NCBI RefSeq assembly: GCF_900312745.1
Contig: NZ_OMPD01000014.1
Span: 1,240,001 to 1,304,000 of the forward strand
Reading direction: 5' to 3'
DNA length: 64,000 bases
DNA from: Aquimarina sp. AU58
GTDB taxonomy: Bacteria > Bacteroidota > Bacteroidia > Flavobacteriales > Flavobacteriaceae
Below, piece after piece: positions 47,334-56,370 of this stretch. Numbering within the stretch: the stretch's first letter is position 1; each line of letters opens with the position of its first letter. The position numbers and the translations under genes were made by a program. A model generated the notes under the pieces. That model saw only the letters and a program-made list of their open reading frames with translations, had not been told where the DNA came from and searched no databases.

Positions 47334-47399
47334 CAAAGTTGGGGCAAAAACGAATACTAATATATAGATTTTTTTCCCATATTCTTGTCAATATTTCCC
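47334..47399 (-). promoter_or_regulatory. AraC-type operator and promoter unit 3 (secreted protein and DoxX)
   Basis: Same 66-bp geometry: GGGAAATATTGACAAG at 47399, GGGAAAAA at 47378, 30-bp spacer, AACTTTG ending at 47334. The upstream half overlaps the last codons of the araC-type gene. Confidence 0.65.
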
Positions 47400-48236
47400 T
47401 TCAGGTTCTGGTTTTAATTGTTTTTTAAACTCTGAAGGAGAAAGAGATGTATGTCTTTTAAACATTCTGCTAAGATGAGATGCATCTTCAAAACCAATTT
47501 CATATGCAATCTCTTTAGCAGATTTATCTGTATAGATAAGTAGGCGTTTAGCTTCTAAGATTATTCGATCATGAATAATTTGCAGAGGACTTTTCTCAAA
47601 TTTCGCAAAATTATTTGATAACGTTTTAGGGGATTTAAATAGTTGTTGAGCATAAAAGCCAACAGCATGTTCTTTTCTAAAATGGGTATCTACCAGGATG
47701 TTAAAATTTCTGATCAAATCTACCTGATCTCCAAGGTTATTATAGTTGCTTTGTTGTTTGATAAGACGTGTTGTCGTTATTATAAATCTTGCCATTAGCA
47801 TGCGTAACATTTCTGCCTGTATTGTATCTACTGTATCTAATTCATCCAGAAAAACCTTATGTAATTGATCTAATTTATTTTGTTCTTTTACATTTAATTC
47901 TACAATAGAGATAGTAGTGTTACCATAAAAAAGTACTCCGACACAGCTAACTTCTTTATCATGATCTTTGATACAATAAAACTCCCTGTTAAACTGATAT
48001 ACTAAGATATCTGATCCATCAATAAATTTAAAATATTGATTAGGAGTTAATACTATAATTTTATTTTTTTTGACTGTTGTAGAAATTCCATCAATCTCTA
48101 TACTAATATCAGTACCTCTAACCCAGATAAAAGTGTATAATCCTACAAGTTTTGATGTTGCATAGGACTGTAATAATTCTTCGTTGGCAATTTTTAATAC
48201 AGCACCGGTCGAAAATTCTTTAAATTCTTTTATCAT
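47388..48236 (-). CDS. AraC family transcriptional regulator
   Basis: 282 residues. N-terminal cupin-type sensing region (FSTGAVLKIANEE, ISTTVKKNKIIVLTPNQYFKFIDGSDI). The C-terminal AraC/XylS DNA-binding domain covers residues about 180-280: VGFYAQQLFKSPKTLSNNFAKFEKSPLQIIHDRIILEAKRLL, then SAKEIAYEIGFEDASHLSRMFKRHTSLSPSEF. The 21-bp direct-repeat operators downstream are well suited to an AraC protein and lie next to its gene. The ligand is not known. No copy of the operator precedes its own gene. Confidence 0.9.
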   Translation of the reverse strand: MIKEFKEFSTGAVLKIANEELLQSYATSKLVGLYTFIWVRGTDISIEIDGISTTVKKNKIIVLTPNQYFKFIDGSDILVYQFNREFYCIKDHDKEVSCVGVLFYGNTTISIVELNVKEQNKLDQLHKVFLDELDTVDTIQAEMLRMLMARFIITTTRLIKQQSNYNNLGDQVDLIRNFNILVDTHFRKEHAVGFYAQQLFKSPKTLSNNFAKFEKSPLQIIHDRIILEAKRLLIYTDKSAKEIAYEIGFEDASHLSRMFKRHTSLSPSEFKKQLKPEPEGKY

Positions 48237-48436
48237 ATAGGATAGGTCGTTGTTTATATGATTATATTACAAATTAATGTAAAAGATTTAAGCTTGTGGT
48301 TTTTACCTTATTGGTAAGCTTTTTAGAGTATTGGAAATTTGTAGAATGTGTTTTTCTCGAAACAGAGAAACAATATGGGAGTTATCGATATTCGTATAAA
48401 GAAGATCGATTATAATGAACTATGGTAGCTAGAGGT

Positions 48437-48724
48437 TCAAACTAATAATAATCTAACGATTAATCCAATTGCCCCTCGTTGTCCAATCATATTTCTAAGC
48501 TCTTGTAAGCTCGATGAGGTTATTTCTATTTTAGTAGCAAGTCCATTACTCGTACCTCCATCTACAAATGTTTGTAATGAAGAAGTTGTAACCCCAAGCT
48601 TATTTGCGATGCCAGATCTTACATTTCCTTGAGTAAGATCTCTAAGTGTGTTTAATGTTACACCACTTTTTCTAGCTATTCTATTTAAACTCATATTTGT
48701 GTCTTTTAAAATTAAGTCATTCAT
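48437..48724 (-). CDS. Small protein of three 23-residue HTH-like repeats
   Basis: 95 residues. Residues 16-38, 39-61 and 62-84 align without gaps: IARKSGVTLNTLRDL, IANKLGVTTSSLQTF and LATKIEITSSSLQEL, each ending in Gly. The (I/L)A-x-K-x-GVT-xx-SLQ pattern resembles the second helix pair of helix-turn-helix domains. A hydrophobic tail AIGLIVRLLLV ends the protein. No family recognised. Flanked by 200 and 280 bp of non-coding DNA, so probably monocistronic. Confidence 0.65.
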   Translation of the reverse strand: MNDLILKDTNMSLNRIARKSGVTLNTLRDLTQGNVRSGIANKLGVTTSSLQTFVDGGTSNGLATKIEITSSSLQELRNMIGQRGAIGLIVRLLLV

Positions 48725-49004
48725 AGTTAGTTATAGTAAGTATAAGCAATTATTGATCGGTAAACTGACGTATAATGAGAAGTATATTTTGTGCTATTTT
48801 TTTCTCTATTACTAATTTAGTACAGATTTTTTTAGAATTCTTACGGGAAACCTCAACCTATGAAAAAAAGTGAAAAAAAATAAGTTTTTTTGAATTGAAT
48901 TATAAGTGTGAATAACTCCTACATCACGTAAAACCCTATGTTTTATAGTTTTTTACTTGTTTTGTGACTAGGGAATCAGATTAGATTTTTACGTATGTAC
49001 AATA

Positions 49005-49826
49005 CTATTTTTTTTTATTCAAAAGATTAAAATGTATTATCGAGTTGTCAAATAATTGTGCGATATCTATAGCATTTGTTTTTTGATTATACTCTATGTC
49101 AGCCATCCCATTGCTATTCGTTACAATTTCGATAAATTCTTTACTGTCATATTTTAAAAGGATACTTTTTTTCCAATCAATAGACCAACTAGTAAGATAA
49201 ATTGATCCACTTTTATCCATTGTAACTCCATCTAAATGTGGGTAATTGGTTTTGACAACTAATGTGGTTTTTTTGCTTTCTAAATCTATTTCGTATACTG
49301 CACTTTTGTCTATCGTATTACAGACTAATAGCCTATTTTTTTTAGTATCAAAATAAAGTCCGTTCGGAGTATTAATAGTATTATCTAGAATTTCATAAGA
49401 TTTATTGTCGATCGATACTTTAAAGATTGTGTTTCCTTCACGATCCGAAATGTATAAATTTCCTGTATTATCAAACTCGATATCATTAAGTTGTTTAGTG
49501 TTTGGTATACGTAATGAAAATACTAACTCAGCTGTCGATATGTCAAATCCTCTAACAAAATCATCTCCAGATTTATTGTCTTCTGCGCTATAAATAACTC
49601 CGTTGTGTAGTTTTACACCAAGAAATGAAGTGTATCCCGATACAAAAGATGTTTTTGCACCTGTTTTATCTATTTTAAGGATTTCTCCATTACCAATATT
49701 TGAAACGTAATAAGAATCTGTTACCTCATCAAATGTTATACTTTCTGGACTGTCAAAGGATTGTGATTTTCCTGAAAATGAAATGCATACAAAAAAAACA
49801 AAAAAGGTAGTAGAGAAATTATTCAT
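49005..49826 (-). CDS. SMP-30/NHL-type beta-propeller secreted protein
   Basis: 273 residues, signal peptide FFVFFVCISFSGKSQ. Six-bladed propeller repeats: FDSPESITFDEVTDSYYVSNIGNGEILKID, IEFDNTGNLYISDREGNTIFKV, TPNGLYFDTKKNRLLVCNT, PHLDGVTMDKSGSIYLTSW. The family includes lactonases and strictosidine-synthase-like proteins; a metal site cannot be assigned confidently, so catalysis is uncertain. Divergent from the methyltransferase gene. Confidence 0.83.
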   Translation of the reverse strand: MNNFSTTFFVFFVCISFSGKSQSFDSPESITFDEVTDSYYVSNIGNGEILKIDKTGAKTSFVSGYTSFLGVKLHNGVIYSAEDNKSGDDFVRGFDISTAELVFSLRIPNTKQLNDIEFDNTGNLYISDREGNTIFKVSIDNKSYEILDNTINTPNGLYFDTKKNRLLVCNTIDKSAVYEIDLESKKTTLVVKTNYPHLDGVTMDKSGSIYLTSWSIDWKKSILLKYDSKEFIEIVTNSNGMADIEYNQKTNAIDIAQLFDNSIIHFNLLNKKK

Positions 49827-49970
49827 AATAATAGGTTGAAAACTGATTTTTCAAAGTTACGGTTTTGTATTTGTTTAATATATCTCATTGTTTTTTTATC
49901 ATATACCTTAATAGAATTGACTTTATTATATTTATGAAAAATAAGCATACTCGGTTAAATTAATCTTATA

Positions 49971-50771
49971 ATGTCTAAAGAACTATACAATTATTTTGAA
50001 ACTAATAAACAGACCTGGAATAAAAAAGTTGATATTCATGCCAGAAGTGATTTTTATAATATAGAAGCTTTTAAAAAGGGAAAAACTTCATTGAAACAAT
50101 ATGAACTAGAAGCGCTAGGAGGTGTGTCCGGTAAGTCATTATTACATCTTCAGTGTCACTTTGGACAGGATACTTTAAGTTGGAGTAGGTTAGGAGCAAA
50201 ATGTACTGGTGTTGATCTATCAGAAAAAGGAATCGAATTGGCCAAAAGTTTAAATACAGAGTTGGATCTGGATGCAAAATTTGTATGTTGTAATGTGTTG
50301 GATACTTCAGAATATATTAATGATAAATTTGATATTGTTTTTACCAGTTATGGAGTCATCGGATGGTTACCTGATTTAAAACCCTGGGGTAAAATGATAG
50401 CTGAACGACTAAAACCTGGTGGTGTTTTTTATATAGTTGAGTTTCACCCTATAGTATGGATGTTTGATTATTTAGAAGAGAAGCCTATAATGAAATATGG
50501 ATATCATCAAAAAGATGTCATCTATGAAGAATATCAAGGAACATATGCTAATCCAGAATCTAATATGATTAGTAAAGAGTATGGATGGAATCATGGATTA
50601 GGAGAAGTAGTATCATCTCTTACAGAAGCTGGATTAACTATAGAGTACTTAAATGAATATGACGGATCACCTTATGAGGTTTTTCCTGGTTTAATTAAGG
50701 ATGAAAACAAGATGTTTGCTACAAAAGAGAAATTATATCCACTAATCTTTGCGATCAAAGCCCAACTATAG
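49971..50771 (+). CDS. Class I SAM-dependent methyltransferase
   Basis: 266 residues. Motif I appears as SLLHLQCHFGQDTLSWSRLGAKCTGVDLSEKGIELAK (residues about 53-90), with VFTSYGVIGWLPDLKPW and LKPGGVFYIVEFHP. The HLQCHFGQDT form of motif I marks a common family of soluble methyltransferases of unknown substrate. A secreted hypothetical protein follows 32-41 bp downstream. Confidence 0.88.
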   Translation: MSKELYNYFETNKQTWNKKVDIHARSDFYNIEAFKKGKTSLKQYELEALGGVSGKSLLHLQCHFGQDTLSWSRLGAKCTGVDLSEKGIELAKSLNTELDLDAKFVCCNVLDTSEYINDKFDIVFTSYGVIGWLPDLKPWGKMIAERLKPGGVFYIVEFHPIVWMFDYLEEKPIMKYGYHQKDVIYEEYQGTYANPESNMISKEYGWNHGLGEVVSSLTEAGLTIEYLNEYDGSPYEVFPGLIKDENKMFATKEKLYPLIFAIKAQL

Positions 50772-50812
50772 ATTTAATTGCTTTTTGTGAAAAACACTTT
50801 ACTATGTTAGTT

Positions 50813-51283
50813 ATGAATAAAATTATTTTTATTATTCTTTTTCCCAGTGTAATAATCGCCCAACAGAAACTTGAGATTAATCTTGTATATGGTATTTATA
50901 TCAATGATCACGTTGAGCGAAAATTTGATACTAAAGAACGTGCTTGGAACTTGAAAGGAAAATTTCTAGAGTATTGGATAGATGCACACGATAAACAATA
51001 CACAAATAGTATTGACCTTACAGAAAAGGAGATTAAAAAAATCTCAAATTTTCTTTCAAAAAATAAACTGATCCAGACAATTGATAAGGAGTTAAAGGAT
51101 AGGTATTTAAATAAATATGGGTATAGTGAAAGAATTAAAGGAACTCTTAACCTAAATGGTGAAGAGGCTCAAATAAATATAAAGACTAATAGCCAAAAGT
51201 TGATAAAAGAAGATATTGATGGTAAGCGACTTTATGCATTAGAACAACTTTTTTATCAAATTGTTGAAAATCATTCTGACTAA
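50813..51283 (+). CDS. Secreted hypothetical protein
   Basis: 156 residues from the ATG at 50813, chosen because MNKIIFIILFPSVIIAQQ is a normal signal peptide; an ATG at 50804 adds three residues. The body is charged and helical/beta mixed (LVYGIYINDHVERKF, ILSL-poor, IDLTEKEIKKISNFLSKNKLI). No family recognised. It converges on the ALDH gene with an 11-bp gap. Confidence 0.65.
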   Translation: MNKIIFIILFPSVIIAQQKLEINLVYGIYINDHVERKFDTKERAWNLKGKFLEYWIDAHDKQYTNSIDLTEKEIKKISNFLSKNKLIQTIDKELKDRYLNKYGYSERIKGTLNLNGEEAQINIKTNSQKLIKEDIDGKRLYALEQLFYQIVENHSD

Positions 51284-51294
51284 TTAAGATGTAT

Positions 51295-52659
51295 TTACCC
51301 GATAATTCGTTTTAACCATTTCAATTTTTTTGCACTATATGGAGCATATTTTAAATTAAGCTCTATCCAAAATGGTTTTTGAAGAATACTCTTGAAGTGA
51401 GAAAAAGTATCAAATCCATATTTTCCATGATAATTTCCGATGCCACTATCACCAACACCTCCAAAAGGGAGAGATTGTTCTGCAAAATGCATTACAGCAT
51501 CATTTACAGCACCGCCTCCAAAGGATATTTCGTTTAGAATTTTGTTTTTTACAGCTTTGTTTTTGGTAAACACATAGCAAGAAAGAGGTTTGGATAGTGT
51601 TTTAATTTTTGTGATAGCTTCCTCGATAGAATCAAATGAAAGCACTGGTAAAATAGGGCCAAAGATCTCTTCTTGCATTACTTTATCAGAAAAAGAAATA
51701 TCTTTTAGAATTGTTGGCGGTATTACTCGCTCTTCTGGATCACCCAAGCCACCTACATATATTTTATCAGGATCTATTAAGCTATTAAGTCGGTCAAAAT
51801 TCTTATCATTAATGATCTGCGTATAATTATGGTGAGTTACTTTGTAATCAGCTTTATTAATATGATTTTGCATCGCTGCCAAAAATTGATCGTATATAGA
51901 GGATTCGACCAAGACATAATCGGGGGCAATACAAGTTTGTCCGGCATTAAGAAATTTAGCCCAAACCAATCTTTTGGCTGCCATATTGATATGTATATCT
52001 TTAGTAACAATTGCGGGACTTTTACCTCCTAATTCCAAGGTAACTGGAGTAAGGTGTTTTGCGGCTGCCTGGTAGATTATTTTTCCTACCGATACACTTC
52101 CTGTAAAAAATATTTTATCGAATTTAACTTTTAAAAGATCAGATGTTTCTTGTACTCCACCTTCGATAACTTTAAAAAATGCAGGATCAAAATTTTGATT
52201 AATAAGTGAAGCCATTGTTTTAGAGGTATGAGATGGTATCTCACTTGGTTTAAGAATAACAGTGCACCCAGCTGCAATTGCTGCTATTGCCGGGCAAAGT
52301 GATAATTGATATGGATAATTCCATGCTCCGATTACAAGAACACTCCCATATGGTTCTGGGATAATGTAGCTTCTCCCCGGAAGGTTAGCTAATCTTGTAG
52401 AGGCTTTTCTTTTACGAGTCCATTTTTTAATTTTTACTAGAGCAAGATCAATTTCATGATAAATTATGGATAACTCTGTAACATAAGTTTCGAATTCGGA
52501 TTTCTTAAAATCGGCATAGATAGACTCGTAAAGTAGCTTCTCATTTTTTCGCAAAACATTTTTTAGCTTCTTTAGTTCTCTAATTCTAAAAGAGATGTCT
52601 TTTGTCGTATTTGTATTAAAAAATAGACGTTGTTGATCTATGACACCTTGGTAGTCCAT
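51295..52659 (-). CDS. Aldehyde dehydrogenase (fatty aldehyde / class 3 type)
   Basis: 454 residues, the short class-3 length. Oxyanion region IGAWNYPYQLSLCPAIAAIAAG, general base in PVTLELGGKSPAIV, nucleophile Cys in NAGQTCIAPDYV, and EEIFGPILPVLSF. The C-terminal hydrophobic/basic end (ELNLKYAPYSAKKLKWLKRIIG) may associate with membrane, as in fatty aldehyde dehydrogenases. Probably oxidises long-chain aldehydes. Unlike the ALDH of the kynurenine cluster it has no pathway partners nearby. Confidence 0.9.
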   Translation of the reverse strand: MDYQGVIDQQRLFFNTNTTKDISFRIRELKKLKNVLRKNEKLLYESIYADFKKSEFETYVTELSIIYHEIDLALVKIKKWTRKRKASTRLANLPGRSYIIPEPYGSVLVIGAWNYPYQLSLCPAIAAIAAGCTVILKPSEIPSHTSKTMASLINQNFDPAFFKVIEGGVQETSDLLKVKFDKIFFTGSVSVGKIIYQAAAKHLTPVTLELGGKSPAIVTKDIHINMAAKRLVWAKFLNAGQTCIAPDYVLVESSIYDQFLAAMQNHINKADYKVTHHNYTQIINDKNFDRLNSLIDPDKIYVGGLGDPEERVIPPTILKDISFSDKVMQEEIFGPILPVLSFDSIEEAITKIKTLSKPLSCYVFTKNKAVKNKILNEISFGGGAVNDAVMHFAEQSLPFGGVGDSGIGNYHGKYGFDTFSHFKSILQKPFWIELNLKYAPYSAKKLKWLKRIIG

Positions 52660-52701
52660 AATGATAAATATTCTTGAGAATCTTAAAAATAAGGATTTTT
52701 A

Positions 52702-53634
52702 TTAAGCCTTTTGTTTTTTATGCTTAAGTAGTTCTCGTTGCATCTGTTTTACGGTCAAAGTGCTACCGTCATGACTCCACCCTGGAGGGCCAAAAATATA
52801 CATGAATTTATGGTACCAGTTTTTTGATTTTTTGGTGTCATTCCATATATCCTTATATTCATGAGTGAGAATCACCCAGGGATTATATGAATTTGGTGCA
52901 TGTGTAACACCATATTGTATTTCTATGTCTTCGTCTAGTTCTTTCCAGGTACCAAATATCTTATCAAAAATGTTGAGAAAACCACCATGGTTTTTGTCCA
53001 TGTATTCTACATTTTTGGCATGATGTACCTGATGCATGGTGTGTGTGTTGAATATTTTTTCAATAAACCCCATTTTAGGAACATACACCGAATGGAGTTG
53101 AAATTGCCATAAAGCTTCTATACCCAAACAAACTATTACCATCTCAGGAGGAAAACCTATTGCAGGTAACCACATATAAAATAATGGTTTGTAAAGAAGG
53201 GTGAACCATCCATTTCTTACTGCGGTACCAAGGTTAAAATTATCCGAAGAATGATGTACAATGTGTGCAGCCCACAAAGCTCTTACCATATGATTTTGCC
53301 TATGAAACCAATAATAAGTATAGTCATCTGCAAGTTGACATAAAAGCCAAACATACCATGCAAATCCAAAGGATTTCCAACCCATAATATTAGTTCGTAC
53401 CCCATCGATTTCTGGGTTAAAAAGTTCGTATACAAAATGAAAGAGTACAATAGAAAAAATAGTTTTGATCAATGGCCCTAAGATTGCAGATCCTACACCC
53501 ATAGTTAAACTAGCAGTTAAGTCTTTCCAGTTATATAAGTCCTTGTGATTGTGAGTTTTACTGTAGGTGAGCTCTAATAAAATTAATGCCAAAAAAAGAG
53601 GCACTCCATAGGTCAAGGGTTTAATAAATTCCAT
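52702..53634 (-). CDS. Sterol desaturase / fatty acid hydroxylase family membrane protein
   Basis: 310 residues. Membrane di-iron His boxes are present in order: HRQNH (about 123), HIVHHSS (about 138-144) and HTMHQVHHAKN (about 203-213). Several hydrophobic helices surround them. Enzymes of the family hydroxylate or desaturate lipids using oxygen. The lipid substrate cannot be inferred. A basic Lys-rich tail ends the protein. Confidence 0.9.
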   Translation of the reverse strand: MEFIKPLTYGVPLFLALILLELTYSKTHNHKDLYNWKDLTASLTMGVGSAILGPLIKTIFSIVLFHFVYELFNPEIDGVRTNIMGWKSFGFAWYVWLLCQLADDYTYYWFHRQNHMVRALWAAHIVHHSSDNFNLGTAVRNGWFTLLYKPLFYMWLPAIGFPPEMVIVCLGIEALWQFQLHSVYVPKMGFIEKIFNTHTMHQVHHAKNVEYMDKNHGGFLNIFDKIFGTWKELDEDIEIQYGVTHAPNSYNPWVILTHEYKDIWNDTKKSKNWYHKFMYIFGPPGWSHDGSTLTVKQMQRELLKHKKQKA

Positions 53635-53746
53635 TTTTCTTTTTCTGTTTTATTCCATAGTGGCGGAATATAGGGAGAATTTTTAGGATATCATCCACAA
53701 AATTGAAGTATTCGATTACGAACCCTATTTTAGTATTAGTTTGTAT

Positions 53747-53807
53747 AAAATAAGCGGTTTGAAAATAAATAAACATATTGTCAATCTATTTTCAAACCGC
53801 TTATTTT
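53747..53807 (-). terminator. Terminator with a perfect 21-bp stem
   Basis: Arms AAAATAAGCGGTTTGAAAATA and its exact reverse complement, separated by 19 nt. It lies 16 bp past the stop of the lipoprotein gene on the minus strand, with T-runs on both sides, so it may work in both directions. Confidence 0.85.
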
Positions 53808-53823
53808 TAGCTTATTTTATGGT

Positions 53824-54645
53824 TTAATGAAGTTCTCTAAGTAGATCAAAGGCTGCCAAGACATTTTTCATAGATTTCTTTTCTGCCTTACTTACAATTC
53901 TCGAGTCAACATTTTCTTTACCAAAAAATGTTATTTTAACCTTTTTTCCTGAAGCAATTGCTTTTATCATGGGCATCTCAAGCTGCTTTACAACACGGTC
54001 AATCCATTCTCTTTTCCCTCCAGATTCTTCTTTCGAATTAAATTCTCCAGGGGTGTCTTCTTCTACATCATAAATTTTACCATCCACATCTATTTCGATT
54101 CTTTGAACAAATAACCAATCTTTTTTAGTGAAATAGTTTATAGAAAATCCTAACCATGGTTTACGATTATCTTTTTTGCCAATATAAATCTGAAAATAAC
54201 TTTTAGTATTTACCTGGATAGAAGATTTGTCTGAATACCAGGTCACTTCATTAACAGCGTCATACTTCTTCCGCATTTTAGCAATCGCTTTTTGATACTC
54301 TTTAGAATTATTTTTTTCTGTTAACTCATCTTTATTTAGTGCTTTTTCAGCTTGAAGAATTTCTTTCTTAACCTTTTTTAGTAAGCTTTTTCCTTTCTTG
54401 GTCTCGCTAGAGTTAGGGTATTTATCAACCAGAGTTTCGAGTCGTTCTTTGCTTCTGGTATAGTCTAAGGCGTCATGATACTCCTGGGCTTGCTCAAGTA
54501 TTTGACTAGGAGTTAGCTGGCATTCTGCAATTTCTTTTTTTAGTTTATCATTTTCGTCCTTTAATTTATCAAAGTCAGCCTGAGGAATACCACAGCTAAC
54601 TAGAATCAAAGTCATTAAAATATTAGAAAGTATAATTCTTCTCAT
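53824..54645 (-). CDS. Coiled-coil lipoprotein of unknown function
   Basis: 273 residues. Lipobox LVSCG near residue 17, then a coiled coil (DFDKLKDENDKLKKEIAE, residues 23-42), a TPR/YfiO-like helical stretch (AQEYHDALDYTRSKERLETLVDKYPNSSETKKGK) and a longer Lys/Glu helix. The C-terminal half is a beta domain (WYSDKSSIQVNTKSYFQIYIG, RKPWLGFSINYFTKKDWLFVQRIEI). No assigned family. Envelope location is inferred from the lipobox. Confidence 0.75.
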   Translation of the reverse strand: MRRIILSNILMTLILVSCGIPQADFDKLKDENDKLKKEIAECQLTPSQILEQAQEYHDALDYTRSKERLETLVDKYPNSSETKKGKSLLKKVKKEILQAEKALNKDELTEKNNSKEYQKAIAKMRKKYDAVNEVTWYSDKSSIQVNTKSYFQIYIGKKDNRKPWLGFSINYFTKKDWLFVQRIEIDVDGKIYDVEEDTPGEFNSKEESGGKREWIDRVVKQLEMPMIKAIASGKKVKITFFGKENVDSRIVSKAEKKSMKNVLAAFDLLRELH

Positions 54646-54867
54646 TACTAAACTTTTTGAGATTATGGTTATTAATTGTTTAAAACAAAGTTATAATTAG
54701 GTTAAATATGTTAAAAAACAGTAAAAAATTTGCTTATAGCCCTAATATAGTAAAAATCCTTTAAAATACGTAATTTAAGCTTTGATCTTAAGGAAAAGGT
54801 AAGATTATACTTACAATTTATTTGTAAAATGCTACTTTTTTATCTAATACTAGGAGGCAAGAGGTGT

Positions 54868-55293
54868 TTATTTTGCAAAAATTTGAGAAGTATCTTTAAA
54901 TGACTTAAACTCTAATGCATTACCACAAGGGTCACAAAAGAACATAGTTGCTTGTTCTCCAACTTCTCCCTCAAACCTGATATAGGGGTCTATAACGAAT
55001 TGAATATTTTTATTGGATAGTTTTCTTGCAAGATCTTGCCATATACTCCATTCTAGAATAATCCCAAAATGAGGAACAGGAACATCTTTATCATCTACCA
55101 AATTGTTGTGATTATCTTCTATGTCTGTTTTTGATTTGTAATGAATCACCAATTGATGACCAAAAAAATTAAAATCAACCCAGTGATCACTACTTCGACC
55201 TTCTTCAAGTTCTAGAATATTCTTATAAAAATTTCTGGCATTTTCTAAATCATGGACGGGGATTGCCAGATGAAAAGGAGATAAAGTATTCAT
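54868..55293 (-). CDS. VOC (glyoxalase/dioxygenase) superfamily protein
   Basis: 141 residues. Two beta-alpha-beta-beta-beta modules: [24 protein letters not shown] with His near residue 8, and [20 protein letters not shown]; then the metal-site-like [15 protein letters not shown] with Glu. This fits the VOC metal-dependent fold. Substrate unknown. It is 21 bp downstream of the SnoaL-like gene. Confidence 0.85.
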   Translation of the reverse strand: MNTLSPFHLAIPVHDLENARNFYKNILELEEGRSSDHWVDFNFFGHQLVIHYKSKTDIEDNHNNLVDDKDVPVPHFGIILEWSIWQDLARKLSNKNIQFVIDPYIRFEGEVGEQATMFFCDPCGNALEFKSFKDTSQIFAK

Positions 55294-55314
55294 TTTCTAA
55301 TAAAATTATTAGGG

Positions 55315-56271
55315 TTATTTTTCTATTCTATTCCAAATGTCCAAATACATTTTCCATTGATCATCAACTTTTTTCCAGATAACGACATATTTTCCTTGAT
55401 ATGTTATCTCTGTGCCATCGTCATTTTTGTTTTTTCCTTTATAAATTCCATAATCATGAGCAGTATCTCCGAGAATTATAATTTCTTCAGGAATAATTTC
55501 ATGCTCAATAGGAGTATAACCGCTAGACTCTGCCCATCTTTTTTTAATAGCATCATATCCTTTAATGATAGGGGCATTGGTTGGAAATATTTTTGCATTA
55601 TCCGTATAAATTTTCGCGATAGCTTCATAATCTTGCCTTAGATAAGCGTCAGAAAAAGCTTTTGCCTCTGCTCTTATTAGTTCTTCATCAAAGAGTTGTT
55701 CTGTATTTTCTTGTCTAACACATTCAATTTTCCAGGTCGGAAAAGAAATAGACTCATTTGTGTCTACCCATTCACCAAGCCATTTAAATCCATTGTCATT
55801 AATATCATAAAAACTAAGTTTAGAAAAACCATCCATGCCATTAGGGGCTTTTTGTTTACGATATAAAATGATCTTTCCGTCTTTCTTATTTCCTTTCCAG
55901 GAAGAAAGCACAGGATTGGCACTTACAGATGAATAATAATGCACATACCATTGACTACTATCTGCATTAAATTGTCTTATACTACCAGAATGTCGACCAT
56001 CTGCTTTTAAGGTTTGGTCTTGAATAGCCATTCCGTTCATGATATACTTAAATTCCCAGGTCATTTTATTTGGTTCCCCCCAGGTTCGATCCTGATTTCT
56101 GGTTTGTGATATACAATTGCATTTCCCTATAAGAGGTGCAAAATCCAGAATTTCTTTTGGTGCTTTAGGATTTGGTTGCCCAAAAGGATGTGCTTCTGAA
56201 GGTTCGTATTCTGACTGGCTCCAGGTTACAATACTTATCAAAAAAAATAAAGAAAACAGTATACGCATCAT
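55315..56271 (-). CDS. Secreted DUF1579-like / SnoaL-like two-domain protein
   Basis: 318 residues, signal peptide ILFSLFFLISIVTWSQ. Residues about 40-190 resemble a DUF1579-type beta-barrel (LIGKCNCISQTRNQD, MNGMAIQDQTLKADGRHSGSIRQFN). Residues about 195-318 are an NTF2/SnoaL (DUF4440) domain: AEAKAFSDAYLRQDYEAIAKIYTDNAKIFPTNAPIIKG and VVIWKKVDDQWKMYLDIW. Such fusions are frequent in Flavobacteria; the reaction, if any, is unknown. Confidence 0.78.
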   Translation of the reverse strand: MMRILFSLFFLISIVTWSQSEYEPSEAHPFGQPNPKAPKEILDFAPLIGKCNCISQTRNQDRTWGEPNKMTWEFKYIMNGMAIQDQTLKADGRHSGSIRQFNADSSQWYVHYYSSVSANPVLSSWKGNKKDGKIILYRKQKAPNGMDGFSKLSFYDINDNGFKWLGEWVDTNESISFPTWKIECVRQENTEQLFDEELIRAEAKAFSDAYLRQDYEAIAKIYTDNAKIFPTNAPIIKGYDAIKKRWAESSGYTPIEHEIIPEEIIILGDTAHDYGIYKGKNKNDDGTEITYQGKYVVIWKKVDDQWKMYLDIWNRIEK

Positions 56272-56370
56272 GGGATTGAGAATTGATTAGTAAGACAATT
56301 TAGGTATTTTAGAAAAGGGAAAAACTTAAGAATGGAGGAATTAAGATATAATTAACAACGAAAAAAAAGA

